A stretch of DNA of 64,000 nt from Faecalibacter sp. LW9 (GCF_034661295.1 NZ_CP141062.1:1736001-1800000), one strand, 5' to 3'; shown: positions 35,786 to 46,176, counted from the stretch's first letter. The notes: generated by a model not told the origin, from the letters alone. A program made the numbers and translations.

Positions 35786-37039
35786 ATGAAACATCTTTTA
35801 TTTCCTTTCGCGTTAATCTGTGCGGCGCCAACAATACAGGCTCAAACCATCACATTAGCCGATCTCGAAAATCAATTTATTCAGAATAATTCGCAACTTC
35901 TTGCGTCTAAATTCAACATTGATAAGGCTCAAGCCGAAATCATTCAGGAAAAATTGTGGCCTAATCCTACACTTTCGATTTCTGAAGTGAACCTTTGGAA
36001 GACATATAACATTGAGCAACAACCCAATTTATTTGGAAACTACGGTAAAAATCAACAAATTTCTGTTGAATTAGAACAGTTGATCGAAACAGCTGGTAAA
36101 CGTAAAAAACGTGTCGCCTTAAAACAGTTGGAACAACAATCTGCAGCTTTTGATTACGAAGAAATTTTGCGAGAACTACGCAAAGATTTGCGTCTGGCTT
36201 TTCATCAGTTAAACCGTATTCAGCAAGAAGAAACACAGCTCAAAGAAATGGTAGTCTTGTACTCTCAAATGAGTGAACAATACCAACGTCAAGCGCAATT
36301 GAAAAATATTGCAACGGCGGATCTATATCGCATACAAACCGAATTAATGGGTTTACAAAAAGAGCAAATCGAGTTGGAAAATGAACGTTTCGAAGCGTTG
36401 AACAATCTCCGAATCTTAACGCATAATCCTAATTTAGAGGTTTCTCAAATTCAGTTTCAAGAGATTCAATCGACTCAATCTCAAAAATTACCAATCAATC
36501 TTCTAGAAATCGCCCAAAAACAAAACGTGGGGTTGAAACGACAAGAAAACGAAGAAGCCAAAGCACAACAAGTATTGGCTTTAGAAAAAGCACAGAAAAC
36601 ACCAGATTTGAGAGTTCAAATGAATTATGATCGTGGGGGAAATATTATGCGTGATTTTATAGGCGTTGGGATCAGTTTTGATTTACCCGTTTTCAATACC
36701 AATAAAGGAAATATCAAAGCGGCGGAAATCGGAATACAGCAACAGCAATTCAATAAACAAACTTTAGAAAATAATCTGACGCAATCCATTCATCAACTTC
36801 AAAACCAATTGATTCGAATAGAACAGATGTTAGAAAATTGGCCGAATGCTCAACGAGAAAACCAGAAACAAATGGTGGAGAATTACAAAAAGCATTTGCA
36901 AAACAAACAAGTGACTTTATTAGAATTTATTGATTTTACCCAAGCCTATCGCGAAGCCAATCAAGCCTATTTGCAATTGCAACAAACCTATCAAAACACA
37001 TTCGAAGAATTACAATACATCGTAGGACAAGATTTTTAA
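35786..37039 (+). CDS. TolC/CusC-like outer membrane channel of an RND pump
   Basis: A 417-residue outer membrane factor with signal peptide (LLFPFALICAAPTIQAQ) and the usual opening ITLADLENQFIQNNSQLLA. Two coiled-coil repeats follow, rich in Gln, with the second from about residue 225. It is the first of three genes that together encode a tripartite CzcCBA/CusCBA-type exporter (gap of 4 bp to the next gene). The promoter region carries the tandem ATTCTAATC motif. Confidence 0.9.
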   Translation: MKHLLFPFALICAAPTIQAQTITLADLENQFIQNNSQLLASKFNIDKAQAEIIQEKLWPNPTLSISEVNLWKTYNIEQQPNLFGNYGKNQQISVELEQLIETAGKRKKRVALKQLEQQSAAFDYEEILRELRKDLRLAFHQLNRIQQEETQLKEMVVLYSQMSEQYQRQAQLKNIATADLYRIQTELMGLQKEQIELENERFEALNNLRILTHNPNLEVSQIQFQEIQSTQSQKLPINLLEIAQKQNVGLKRQENEEAKAQQVLALEKAQKTPDLRVQMNYDRGGNIMRDFIGVGISFDLPVFNTNKGNIKAAEIGIQQQQFNKQTLENNLTQSIHQLQNQLIRIEQMLENWPNAQRENQKQMVENYKKHLQNKQVTLLEFIDFTQAYREANQAYLQLQQTYQNTFEELQYIVGQDF

Positions 37040-37043
37040 CCGT

Positions 37044-38141
37044 ATGAATAAATCCATATACATTTTAGCTGCATTGCTAGTTATTTTAAACAGCTGTCAG
37101 CAAAAGGAAAAAGAAAAAACAAATGAATCAGACAAAAATGAAAGCTTTTGTTTGAACGATCAATTAAAGAAAACAACAACAATTGCTACTATTTCTGAGC
37201 AACCCATCCACGAACAGTTAACACTTTCTGGAAAGGTGGAATACAATGAAAATGATTTGGTGGCTTATAAAAGTTTGTTGCAAGGCGTGGTTAATAAAGT
37301 CCAATTTGAATTGGGTGATTATGTGCGCCAAGGACAGGTTTTAGCAATGGTAAAATCGACAGAAGTTCAAGAAATGGCGCAACAACGTCGCTATTATCAA
37401 AACCAAATCGATTTGTTGCGTAAGCAAATTCAATCTAAAAAAGAATTGGTAAAAGACGGAATGGCGGCTCAGCCCGAAGTTTTGGCTTTGGAACACGAAC
37501 TCCGTGCTGCTCAAATTGAGTTGGATAAAGTAAATGCTACTTTAAAAATGTATCGTGCCATTGGTGATGGTCAGTTCCAAATTCTTTCGCCTAAAAACGG
37601 CTACATCGTACAGAAAAATATAAGTGCAGGGCAATCTATTGCCAATGATGCGGATGAAGCTTTGTTTTCGATTTCTAATCTAAAACAAGTTTGGGTCATG
37701 GTGAATATTTACGCCAGCAACTTGAAATATGTCAAACAAGGCGACCGTGTGAAAGTGAAAACCGTGGCTTTCCCGGATCGTATTTATAACGGTAAAATCG
37801 ATAAAATCTACAATGTTTTTGATGATAATGAACACGTGATTAAAGCACGCGTGGTGTTAGAAAATCAAGATTTAAACTTGATGCCAGGTTTAAGTGCCGA
37901 CATCATCATTGACAAAGAAAATGTAATAGGAACCGCTTTCGCCATTCCAAATGCAGCCAAAGTGTTTGAAAACAACAAGGAATATGTAATCGTGTACAAA
38001 GACGATTGTACGATGGAAGTGCGTAAAATTACGCCCATCGCTTCGAATGCAGAATTCACTTATGTGGAAGAAAAATTTGCAAAGAACGAAAAGATCATCA
38101 GTTCCAACGCTTTGCTTTTAGTGGAAGAATTAAACAAATAA
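37044..38141 (+). CDS. Periplasmic adaptor of an RND efflux pump, lipoprotein
   Basis: A 365-residue CusB/CzcB-like adaptor. The N-terminus is a lipoprotein signal (LAALLVILNSC). The FCLNDQLKKTTTIA segment before the first barrel strand is typical of Bacteroidota metal-efflux adaptors. Lipoyl halves occur near residues 85-100 (GVVNKVQFELGDYVRQGQVL) and 190 (SPKNGYIVQKNI), with a coiled-coil hairpin between them. It should link the inner membrane pump to the outer membrane channel. It is separated by 4 bp from both neighbours. Confidence 0.9.
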   Translation: MNKSIYILAALLVILNSCQQKEKEKTNESDKNESFCLNDQLKKTTTIATISEQPIHEQLTLSGKVEYNENDLVAYKSLLQGVVNKVQFELGDYVRQGQVLAMVKSTEVQEMAQQRRYYQNQIDLLRKQIQSKKELVKDGMAAQPEVLALEHELRAAQIELDKVNATLKMYRAIGDGQFQILSPKNGYIVQKNISAGQSIANDADEALFSISNLKQVWVMVNIYASNLKYVKQGDRVKVKTVAFPDRIYNGKIDKIYNVFDDNEHVIKARVVLENQDLNLMPGLSADIIIDKENVIGTAFAIPNAAKVFENNKEYVIVYKDDCTMEVRKITPIASNAEFTYVEEKFAKNEKIISSNALLLVEELNK

Positions 38142-38145
38142 GCCG

Positions 38146-41100
38146 ATGCAGAAATTAGTACAAGCCGTCGTAACCTTCTCGTTACGCAATACAACATTTG
38201 TTTTATTTGCCAGCTTGGCATTGTTATTTGGCGGGATTTATGCGTTAAAACATACACCAATTGAAGCCTTTCCTGACGTAACCAATACAAGAGCACGTAT
38301 TATTACGCAATGGCCGGGACGAAGTGCCGAAGAAATGGAAAAATTGGTGACACTACCCATTTCGAAAGTGATGAACAGCATTCCGCATAAATCCAATATT
38401 CGTTCGATTTCCTTATTCGGGTTGTCGGTGGTAACCGTTCAATTTGAAGATGGAGTCGATGATTTTTATGCGCAACAATATGTATCCAATAAATTAAGTG
38501 GCGTCGATTTACCGCAAGGTGCCGATGCATCTATAGAACCGCCATCCGGAGCGACAGGAGAAATTTTTCGTTATGTAATCAAATCTGATTTACCGATTAA
38601 AGAAGTCACAGCTATACAAGATTGGGTCATTGAGCGTGAATTGCTTTCGGTACCTGGAGTGGCCGATGTGGTGAGCTTTGGTGGAGAGGAAAAAACCTAT
38701 GAAATTAAAATCAATCCTACGGAACTAAAGAATTATGATTTATCGCCTTTGGATGTGTATGAAGCCGTATCAAAATCGAATATTAACGTAGGTGGAGATG
38801 TGATTCAGCAAGGGGATCAAGCCTACGTGGTACGTGGAGTTGGTTTGTTGGATAAAATCCAAGACATCGGGAATATTACGGTGAAATTAAATGGTTCAAC
38901 CCCAATTTTAATTAAGAATGTGGCGGAAGTTGTCGTTTCAAGCAAGCCACGTTTGGGGCAAGTGGGTTACAACGAGCACGATGATTTGGTAGAAGGAATT
39001 GTGATTATGCTTCGTGGTGAAAATCCATCGGAAGTCATTGGCAATTTGAAACAAAAAATAGAAGAACTAAACGAGCGTACGTTACCAGATAATGTAAAAA
39101 TAGAAACGGTAGTCGATCGTACCCAACTGGTTGATAATACCGTAAAAACAGTTGCTAAAAATATTGTTGAAGGTATTTTATTAGTCTCATTAATTGTATT
39201 CATATTCTTGTACAATTGGAAATCGACTTTTATCGTCGCTTCCGTGATTCCATTAGCGTTCTTGTTTGCTATTATTATGCTTAAAATCCAAGGATTGCCT
39301 GCGAATTTAATTTCGATGGGAGCTTTAGATTTTGGTTTATTGCTCGAAGGAACATTGGTGATTGTAGAAACGGTATTTGTGGCTTTAGCGACGATGCAGC
39401 ATAAAGTTGGCCCAGAACGCTTTGCGAAAATGAGTAAAATGGGCGTGATTAAGAAAAGCGCCGGAAGTGTGGCTTCATACATTTTCTTTGCCTTAATCAT
39501 TTTAATTGTAGCCCTGTTACCCATTTTCTCTTTCCAAAAAGTAGAAGGGAAAATGTTTACACCTCTAGCATTTACGTTAGGATACGCTCTATTAGGTTCC
39601 TTAATTTTGAGTTTAACCTACGTTCCTGCGATGTGTAAGTTGTTGTTCACCAAAAACATTGAAGAAAAGGAAAACTTCATTTCAAGATTTTGCTCGAATG
39701 TAATCTTTAAATTATTTACGATTTCGTTCAAAGCTAAAACCGTTACAATAGCGGTATTTATTGGTTTGCTTTCGATTTGTGTCGTGAAATTTATGAACTA
39801 TGGATCTGAATTTTTACCACAATTGAACGAAGGGTCGATCTACGTACGTGCAACTTTACCGAATAGCATCAATTTGCAAGAATCAACACGTCTAACGAAA
39901 GAAATGAAAACCTTGTTGATGAAAGATGCCGATGAGATTGATTTTATCTTAACGCAAACGGGCAGACCAAACGATGGAACCGATCCAACAGGCTTCTTTA
40001 ACATCGAATTCAATATTCAATTAAAAGATGCATCAGAATGGACAAGAGGTTTATCCAAAGATGAAATCATACAAGAAATGCGTCAGAAATTAGCGAATTA
40101 CCCAGGAATTACTTTTGGTTTCTCTCAACCCATTCAAGATAATGTGGAAGAATATGTGGCGGGTGTAAAAAGTTCGTTGGTGATTAAAATTTTCGGGGAT
40201 GATTTGTATGATTTAGAACGCTATGCGAACAAAGTAGCAAAGTCAATTGAAAAAGTACAAGGTATTACCGACATCAATGTATATAAAAACATTGGTTTAC
40301 CCGAATTGAAAATTCAATTACACGATACTAAAATGGCACGTTACGGCATCAATACAGCTGATGTGCAAGCAGTAATTGAAATGACAATTGGTGGACAAGC
40401 TGCAACGAAATTCTATGAAAACGACCGTCAGTTTGATGTCATTCTTCGTTTCGAAAAGGATTACCGTGATTCGCCTGAAAAGATTGGAAATATCTTGATT
40501 CCAACCAGCAACGGACAAAATGTACCTTTACAAGAAATTGCTACTATTGGCTACAAAACCGGACCTGCTTTTATTTATCGAGAAGGCAATAGCCGTTACA
40601 TTGGAGTAGGATTTAGTATTGACGGGCGTGATTTAGGTTCTACCATTGCCGAAGCCAAAGAAGTTGTGGCTAAAGAAGTGCAACTGCCAAAAGAAAATTA
40701 TATGGAATGGGCTGGGGAATTTGAAAGTAAAGAACGTGCCTCAAAACAATTGATGACGGTAATTCCAATTTCATTGATCTTGATTTTATTGCTTTTATAT
40801 AGCAATTTTGGAAATATGAAAGATACGGCTTTAGCAGCAATTACGATTCCGTTTGCCTTTATCGGTGGATTTTTATCGTTATGGATAACGAATACGATCT
40901 TCGGAATTTCTGCCGGAATTGGATTAATCATCTTATTTGGAGTAAACACAATCAACGGAATTATCTTAATTGCAGTGATGAAAGAAAACTTGAAAGATTA
41001 TCCTTTGGTACAAGCGATTACTTTAGGCGTAAAAAGCCGTATTCGTTCCATCTTAATGATTGCTTTAATGGGTTCACTGGGATTATTACCCGCAGCCTTA

Positions 41101-41235
41101 TCGACAGGAATGGGTTCTGAAATCCAAAAACCTTTAGCCATTATGATTGTAGGAGGGTTAATGATTTGCTTGGTTTTATCCTTTACCGTTTTGCCTGCAG
41201 TGTTCTATATGGCGTATAGGAAGCAAAAACAATAA
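38146..41235 (+). CDS. CusA/CzcA-family RND efflux pump
   Basis: A 1029-residue RND transporter with twelve transmembrane helices and two large periplasmic loops. The opening helix is followed by TPIEAFPDVTN, the heavy-metal-efflux (HME) form of this motif. In helix 4 the proton-relay residues are Asp 395, Glu 401 and Glu 408 in ALDFGLLLEGTLVIVE. CzcA and CusA have Asp at the middle position (DFGxIVDG), so Asp is replaced by Glu. The periplasmic Met cluster of CusA could not be confirmed, so the substrate (monovalent or divalent metal, or another cation) is open. It is the last gene of the operon. Confidence 0.92.
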   Translation: MQKLVQAVVTFSLRNTTFVLFASLALLFGGIYALKHTPIEAFPDVTNTRARIITQWPGRSAEEMEKLVTLPISKVMNSIPHKSNIRSISLFGLSVVTVQFEDGVDDFYAQQYVSNKLSGVDLPQGADASIEPPSGATGEIFRYVIKSDLPIKEVTAIQDWVIERELLSVPGVADVVSFGGEEKTYEIKINPTELKNYDLSPLDVYEAVSKSNINVGGDVIQQGDQAYVVRGVGLLDKIQDIGNITVKLNGSTPILIKNVAEVVVSSKPRLGQVGYNEHDDLVEGIVIMLRGENPSEVIGNLKQKIEELNERTLPDNVKIETVVDRTQLVDNTVKTVAKNIVEGILLVSLIVFIFLYNWKSTFIVASVIPLAFLFAIIMLKIQGLPANLISMGALDFGLLLEGTLVIVETVFVALATMQHKVGPERFAKMSKMGVIKKSAGSVASYIFFALIILIVALLPIFSFQKVEGKMFTPLAFTLGYALLGSLILSLTYVPAMCKLLFTKNIEEKENFISRFCSNVIFKLFTISFKAKTVTIAVFIGLLSICVVKFMNYGSEFLPQLNEGSIYVRATLPNSINLQESTRLTKEMKTLLMKDADEIDFILTQTGRPNDGTDPTGFFNIEFNIQLKDASEWTRGLSKDEIIQEMRQKLANYPGITFGFSQPIQDNVEEYVAGVKSSLVIKIFGDDLYDLERYANKVAKSIEKVQGITDINVYKNIGLPELKIQLHDTKMARYGINTADVQAVIEMTIGGQAATKFYENDRQFDVILRFEKDYRDSPEKIGNILIPTSNGQNVPLQEIATIGYKTGPAFIYREGNSRYIGVGFSIDGRDLGSTIAEAKEVVAKEVQLPKENYMEWAGEFESKERASKQLMTVIPISLILILLLLYSNFGNMKDTALAAITIPFAFIGGFLSLWITNTIFGISAGIGLIILFGVNTINGIILIAVMKENLKDYPLVQAITLGVKSRIRSILMIALMGSLGLLPAALSTGMGSEIQKPLAIMIVGGLMICLVLSFTVLPAVFYMAYRKQKQ

Positions 41236-41340
41236 TTTTAAATAATATTAATGAATAAACCTGTTATTCAAATTTAGAGTAATGGGTTTTATTTATTTGT
41301 AAGTCATATTTTTATGGATTTAAATTTGATGAGGTAAAGT

Positions 41341-41742
41341 ATGAAGAATAAATTAATTTATAATCCGACATATGACCATTTATCCGATGAAGAAATAAAA
41401 ATATTGGCTGGACTTGGTGATGCTATCCAATTATATGTTCGAAAAACTCCTCAAGTAAACAACATCAATTACAAAACAAGAGATGTACATGCAACAACAT
41501 ATGGTGCTCTAAAAGGTAAAATATTATTTGATAATGAAATTATAGATAAAGGTTTATTCCCTCAAGAGGAATTAGATGTTTTGTTACGTATTTCTAATTC
41601 ACATCTCAAATTGGTCAATGGATTTCATTTACCAGCCTTTGGCTTCGCCTTAAAAATTTTAAAAGGTAGAAACTTGGTAAATTATCCTTTGGTTAATTTT
41701 CCATTATTTAAAGCATTTTTTAAAAGTATTTATCCATATTAA
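41341..41742 (+). pseudogene. N-terminal part of a catalase-like heme protein, frameshifted
   Basis: A 133-codon frame resembling the N-terminal third of the small catalase-related family (y4iL/SrpA-like): RDVHATTYGALKGK corresponds to the segment with the distal His, GLFPQEELDVLLRISN to the family's GLF/RFSN block, and NYPLVNFPLF to the DFLLVNHPVF block. It ends at TAA, which overlaps the ATG of the second part. One additional A in the AAAA run at 41722-41725 would join the frames (FFKKYLSILMGY). A split by a single-base loss is more likely than two natural proteins. Confidence 0.6.
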
Positions 41743-42278
41743 TGGGCTATATTCACAAAAAAAGCTTAAAAAAGCTAAATCATTTGTTGGGGTTAAATTA
41801 TCATTTAATCGCATCACTTCCAGCAATGATGTATAAAGATCTTTTCAAACATGGATTTATATTGTTCAAGAATCGGAACAAATTTATCATGCATTTTGGT
41901 TATTACTCCATTGAAGTTTATCGTTGGGGCAATCATTTGATTAAAATAAAATTAAAACCAATTTCAGAAGTTGGTGAATATTCTTCAATTGAAGAATTTA
42001 TGAAAGTAAATAAAGCCTATCATGCAGACTTATATATTCAATTTGCATTTAATGAAAAAAAACAGCCTATAAATCGACTGAATAAGGAATGGAGAAATTC
42101 ACCTTTTATAAAAGTTGGAAAAATTATTTGTGATGAGTTATTAGATCCTTTAAGTGCTGACGTAGAAGCATTGTCATTTAATCCTTTTGAAAGTAAAGAA
42201 AATTTGAGACCAGTAGGAAGAATTCAAAAATTACGGGATTATGCTTATCAATCATCCTTAAAAGCGCGTCAATCGTAA
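41742..42278 (+). pseudogene. C-terminal part of a catalase-like heme protein
   Basis: A 178-codon frame starting in the TAATG overlap. The C-terminal 60 residues (EWRNSPFIKVGKIICDELLD, then ALSFNPFESKENLRPVGRIQ) match the LSFNPWH...RPLGGI block that ends catalase-like y4iL/SrpA proteins. The middle YRWGNHLIKIKLKP fits the G-x-x-AVKYxLRP segment. Together with the first part the protein would have about 310 residues, the size of this family. Such proteins may bind heme and have peroxidase activity; the true function is unknown. If no sequence error is involved, the gene is broken or expressed by coupled translation. Confidence 0.6.
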
Positions 42279-42468
42279 TGTAAATAATTGATGTAAAGGA
42301 ATGTGTTTTTTTTATTGAATAACACTTATATATCAATAATATTCGTTCTATTTTTTTTGAAATTTGATAATAGGCATGATGAAATTTTGTTAATTACCAT
42401 AATTTTAGTTTTAACAATTAAAAATTTTGCAAATTGTATCCGGTTACGATTACAATCAGAATACAAAT

Positions 42469-43530
42469 ATGCCAAATTTTTTTACTGGAGTAGGTCATTA
42501 CATTCCTACCCAAACCATTTCCAATTTATTCTTTAACGAACACACTTTTTTAAACGAACAAGGAGAAACTTTAACACAAGACAATGCGACGATTGCCGCA
42601 AAACTAAAGCAAATTACAGGCGTTGAGGAACGTCGTTATGCTAGGGAAGATCAAGTAACTTCTGATTTAGGGTATATGGCAGCAGCAGCAGTAGCAATAT
42701 CTGATGCGGGCATTGATCCTGAAACTTTAGACTATATAATTTTTGCTCACAATTTTGGTGATGTGAAATTCAATACCATTCAATCGGATACTGTACCAAG
42801 TTTAGCTTCACGGGTAAAGCATTTGCTTCAAATTAAAAATCCATATTGTGTGGCTTATGATATTTTATTTGGATGTCCAGGTTGGGTTGAAGCTGTTATC
42901 CAAGCGAATACTTTTATTAATGCTGGAGTAGCCAAAAGATGTTTGGTGATTGGAGCAGAAACACTTTCTCGCGTTGTTGATCCACACGATCGTGATACGA
43001 TGATTTATGCAGATGGAGCAGGAGCTGTAGTGATTGAAAAATCAAATGATGAAAAAGGAATAAAAGCACACTTATCTGCATCATTTGCAAATGAAGAAAA
43101 AGATTATTTATTTTTTGGAAAATCATATAACAATTCCAATTGTCCAAATACAAAATACATTAAAATGTCTGGACGCAAAATTTATGAGTTTGCATTAACT
43201 CAAGTGCCTCAAGCCATGAAAAAATGTTTGGATGATAGTCCGTATGAAATTCAAGACATCAGTAAAATCATAATCCATCAAGCTAATGAAAAGATAGATG
43301 AGGCAATAGTTAATCGTTTTTATCGTCAATTTAAAATGCCAGTTCCGGAAAATATTATGCCTATGGTGATTCAAAAATTAGGAAACAGCAGTGTTGCGAC
43401 AGTGCCTATTTTACTAAAAATGATATTGAACGGAGAGGTAGAGAATCATAAAATTAATGAAGGAGATGTCGTTATATTTGCATCAGTGGGTGCCGGTATG
43501 AACATCAATACTTTTATCTATCAATTTTAG
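42469..43530 (+). CDS. Beta-ketoacyl-ACP synthase III family protein (chromosomal copy)
   Basis: A 353-residue KAS III-like enzyme with the same complete triad as the island copy: Cys in FGCPGW, His in IIIHQANEK and Asn in LGNSSVAT. It lies in a normal chromosomal setting, with codons such as CGT for Arg. The start MPNFFTGVGHYIPTQ aligns with the island protein; an upstream in-frame TTG at 42427 is rejected. It is not next to other fatty-acid genes, so it may not be the housekeeping FabH; many Bacteroidota carry several such genes. Function by fold only. Confidence 0.87.
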   Translation: MPNFFTGVGHYIPTQTISNLFFNEHTFLNEQGETLTQDNATIAAKLKQITGVEERRYAREDQVTSDLGYMAAAAVAISDAGIDPETLDYIIFAHNFGDVKFNTIQSDTVPSLASRVKHLLQIKNPYCVAYDILFGCPGWVEAVIQANTFINAGVAKRCLVIGAETLSRVVDPHDRDTMIYADGAGAVVIEKSNDEKGIKAHLSASFANEEKDYLFFGKSYNNSNCPNTKYIKMSGRKIYEFALTQVPQAMKKCLDDSPYEIQDISKIIIHQANEKIDEAIVNRFYRQFKMPVPENIMPMVIQKLGNSSVATVPILLKMILNGEVENHKINEGDVVIFASVGAGMNINTFIYQF

Positions 43531-43556
43531 AAATTAAAATAATTGAAATAAAAAAA

Positions 43557-43580
43557 AGCTCAGAAATCTCTGAGCTTTTT
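43557..43580. terminator. Bidirectional terminator between the KAS III gene and nhaA
   Basis: A stem AGCTCAGA-AATC-TCTGAGCT with A and T runs on both sides, between two convergent genes. Confidence 0.85.
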
Positions 43581-43585
43581 GTGTT

Positions 43586-44767
43586 TTATATTTTATCTTT
43601 ATTTGGATTTCCTGCCATTTTAAGCACGATAAATCCAATAATTCCTGCAAGTAGTGAAGTTAAAAGAACTGCAAGTTTAGCTTCTTCCACATGAAGAGGA
43701 TCACTGAACGATAGAATGGAAATAAAAATCGACATCGTAAATCCAATTCCTGCTAATAAACCGACACCTACCATATGCATTAAATTACTATTTAATGGTA
43801 ATTGACCAATACCTAGTTTGGAACATATAAAAGACGTGGTAACAATTCCTATTGGCTTTCCTATTAGTAAACCTAATCCAATTCCTAATCCCAAAGGAGA
43901 AGTTAATCCTTCGATCATTTCTGATTGTATAGTAATATTTGTATTAGCGAATGCAAAAATGGGAATAATTAAAAAATTGACAGGTTTTACAAGCGCATGC
44001 TCTAGTTTTTCTAAAGGAGATTCGACATCTGTCTCATTGGTAGGTAATGTTAATGCCACTAATACACCAGCAATGGTAGCATGTATACCTGAATGATGAA
44101 CAAAATACCATATAAATACACCTGGAATAAGGTATAAATAAGGATTTTGAACTTTCATTCGATTCATGACAATTAAAACTATCATCCCTATACCTGCATA
44201 TGCTAATGCGTCAAAATGTATCCCTGAAGAGTAAAAGATGGCAATAACTAAAATCGCAATTAAATCATCAACGATGGCTAAAGCAGCTAAAAAGATTTTT
44301 AAACTTGTTGGTACCCGTTTATCCAATAAAGAAATCACCGCTAAGGCAAAGGCAATATCTGTAGCCATAGGAATTCCCCAACCTTCAGATGTATCTAAGC
44401 CATTATTTAAGAAAATATAAATCAATGCTGGAACAATAGCGCCTCCTATGGCAGCTAGAATGGGTAAGATGGCTTTTTTAGGAGAAGAAAGTTCACCTTC
44501 TACAATTTCTCGTTTAATTTCTAGTCCTACAAGTAAAAAGAAAATAGCCATCAAACCATCATTTATCCAGAGACTGATGCTATACTTTAAATGAATATTT
44601 TTATTTTCATACCCAATTGTAGTGTCTAAAATACCCTGAAGAGTTTCGGCTAAAGTTGAATTAGCGACAATAAGAGATAAAATCACACAGATAAAGAGCA
44701 AAGCTCCACCAAAATTACTCGATTGTACAAAATCTTTAAAAACCTTTAAATTGATTTTTTGCGGCAT
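43586..44767 (-). CDS. nhaA: Na+/H+ antiporter NhaA
   Basis: A 393-residue antiporter with about twelve transmembrane helices. Diagnostic segments: FLLVGLEIKREIVEGEL near residue 75, ATDIAFALAVISLLDKRVP near 135 and the ion-binding pair in LAALAIVDDLIAI near 165 (two adjacent Asp). GLLAGIGFTMSIFI lies near the C-terminus. It exports Na+ in exchange for protons and supports pH and salt tolerance. It is a single gene with its own terminator. Confidence 0.95.
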   Translation of the reverse strand: MPQKINLKVFKDFVQSSNFGGALLFICVILSLIVANSTLAETLQGILDTTIGYENKNIHLKYSISLWINDGLMAIFFLLVGLEIKREIVEGELSSPKKAILPILAAIGGAIVPALIYIFLNNGLDTSEGWGIPMATDIAFALAVISLLDKRVPTSLKIFLAALAIVDDLIAILVIAIFYSSGIHFDALAYAGIGMIVLIVMNRMKVQNPYLYLIPGVFIWYFVHHSGIHATIAGVLVALTLPTNETDVESPLEKLEHALVKPVNFLIIPIFAFANTNITIQSEMIEGLTSPLGLGIGLGLLIGKPIGIVTTSFICSKLGIGQLPLNSNLMHMVGVGLLAGIGFTMSIFISILSFSDPLHVEEAKLAVLLTSLLAGIIGFIVLKMAGNPNKDKI

Positions 44768-44894
44768 ATTAAATAGTTATAATTGATAATTGCGCAAGAT
44801 ATAACATTTAAAATATCTATAATAATATCAAGATATTTTACTAGATTAGAATATGATATTTTAAGACTTAACCTAAACTTAAAAATAATCGATA

Positions 44895-46176
44895 ATGAAA
44901 AATCTATAATCTATTCAATTTACATACAGGTGAAGAGAATAAAGATAAAGTACGTGAGGATGTAATTAAGAATATATCCTTTAAAGGTGCCAACCTTTGG
45001 ATTTTGGCTTGTGCAATTTTGATTGCTTCGATAGGACTTAATGTCAATTCTAAGGCAGTTATTATTGGAGCCATGTTAATCTCTCCTTTTATGGGACCCA
45101 TTGTAGGATCGGGTTTTTCGTTGGCAACTTATGATTTTAATTTGTTGAAACGTTCCGCAAAAAATCTATTGATAGCCACCGTGGTTGGATTTATAGTTTC
45201 CGCACTTTATTTTTATATCAGTCCTTTTAAAGATGTACAATCCGAATTGTTAGGGCGTACTTCTCCAACAATTTATGATGTGCTGATTGCATTTTTTGGA
45301 GGAATTGTTGGAGCAGTTTCTATAACCAGAGAAGATAAAGGAAATCCTATACCGGGTGTTGCGATAGCCACAGCGCTTATGCCTCCACTTTGTACAGCAG
45401 GATTTGGTTTCGCTACAATAAATTTTAAATTCGTTGCAGGAGCATTATACTTATACAGTATCAATTGTTTTTTTATTGGGATTTCAACATTTTTAGTCTT
45501 AAAATATTAAAAATATCAACCCGTTAAAACTCAAAATGAAGCATTTGATAAAAAAGTTCGGATTGCTATTACAGTTTTGGTTTCATTATTGGTCATTCCA
45601 AGTTTTTATTTGGCTTTTAATCTTTTAGAAGAAAAGAAATTTACACAAAATGTAGAACGTTTTATTCAAAATGAATTTGCCGATAAAGGTTATACTCTGA
45701 TTTATAAAAAAACTAATTTTAATCAATCCCCTAAAAAGATTGAATTAGCGTTCTTATCCAAAAAAATTGATTCCATAGAAATTAAAAATCTTAATGAACG
45801 ATTAAAAAATTATCAAATCAACGGAACTCAATTGGATATTCGCCAAAATTCATCTGATTTGAAAGATGAAATATTAAAAGAATTACAAACAAATAATTCG
45901 TTGGATGCCGAAAAAGATGTTCGTATCAAACAATTGATCAAACAATTAGAGGATCAAAAAGTAGGGGATTATAAAACGGTGGAAGAAGTAAAAATATTAT
46001 TTCCTACGATTCAGTCCATTTCTTTTGGAAAGACCACGCAGTATATTACAAAAGATTCCATGAAAGATCATTTGGTCGTAGTGTATTCATCTAATGCATC
46101 CATTGATGATAAAAAATTAAAGGATTGGTTACAATCAAAATTTGATCGTGATAGTTTATTTTTAATTAAAAATTAG
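44895..46176 (+). pseudogene. DUF389 membrane protein, two lesions
   Basis: Homologous to TIGR00341/DUF389 proteins. The N-terminal ATG frame (MKNL, 44895) hits a stop at once. The family sequence YNLFNLHTGEENKDKVREDV resumes one frame over, without an in-frame ATG, so a base is probably missing near 44907. The membrane part then runs well (VNSKAVIIGAMLISPFMGPIVG) until LVLKY, where a TAA at 45508-45510 interrupts. The same frame goes on with KYQPVKTQNEAFDKKV to 46176, including one more helix and a cytoplasmic domain. TTA to TAA is one base. With two lesions it is probably a true pseudogene. The function of the family is unknown. Confidence 0.75.

Noticed and set aside
38967..39524. A 185-codon minus-strand frame inside the RND pump gene
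   Set aside because: It is a shadow of the pump's coding frame; its composition mirrors membrane helices read in antisense.
44783..44965. A 60-codon frame between nhaA and the DUF389 gene
   Set aside because: It runs into the DUF389 homology in a wrong frame and has no family resemblance.
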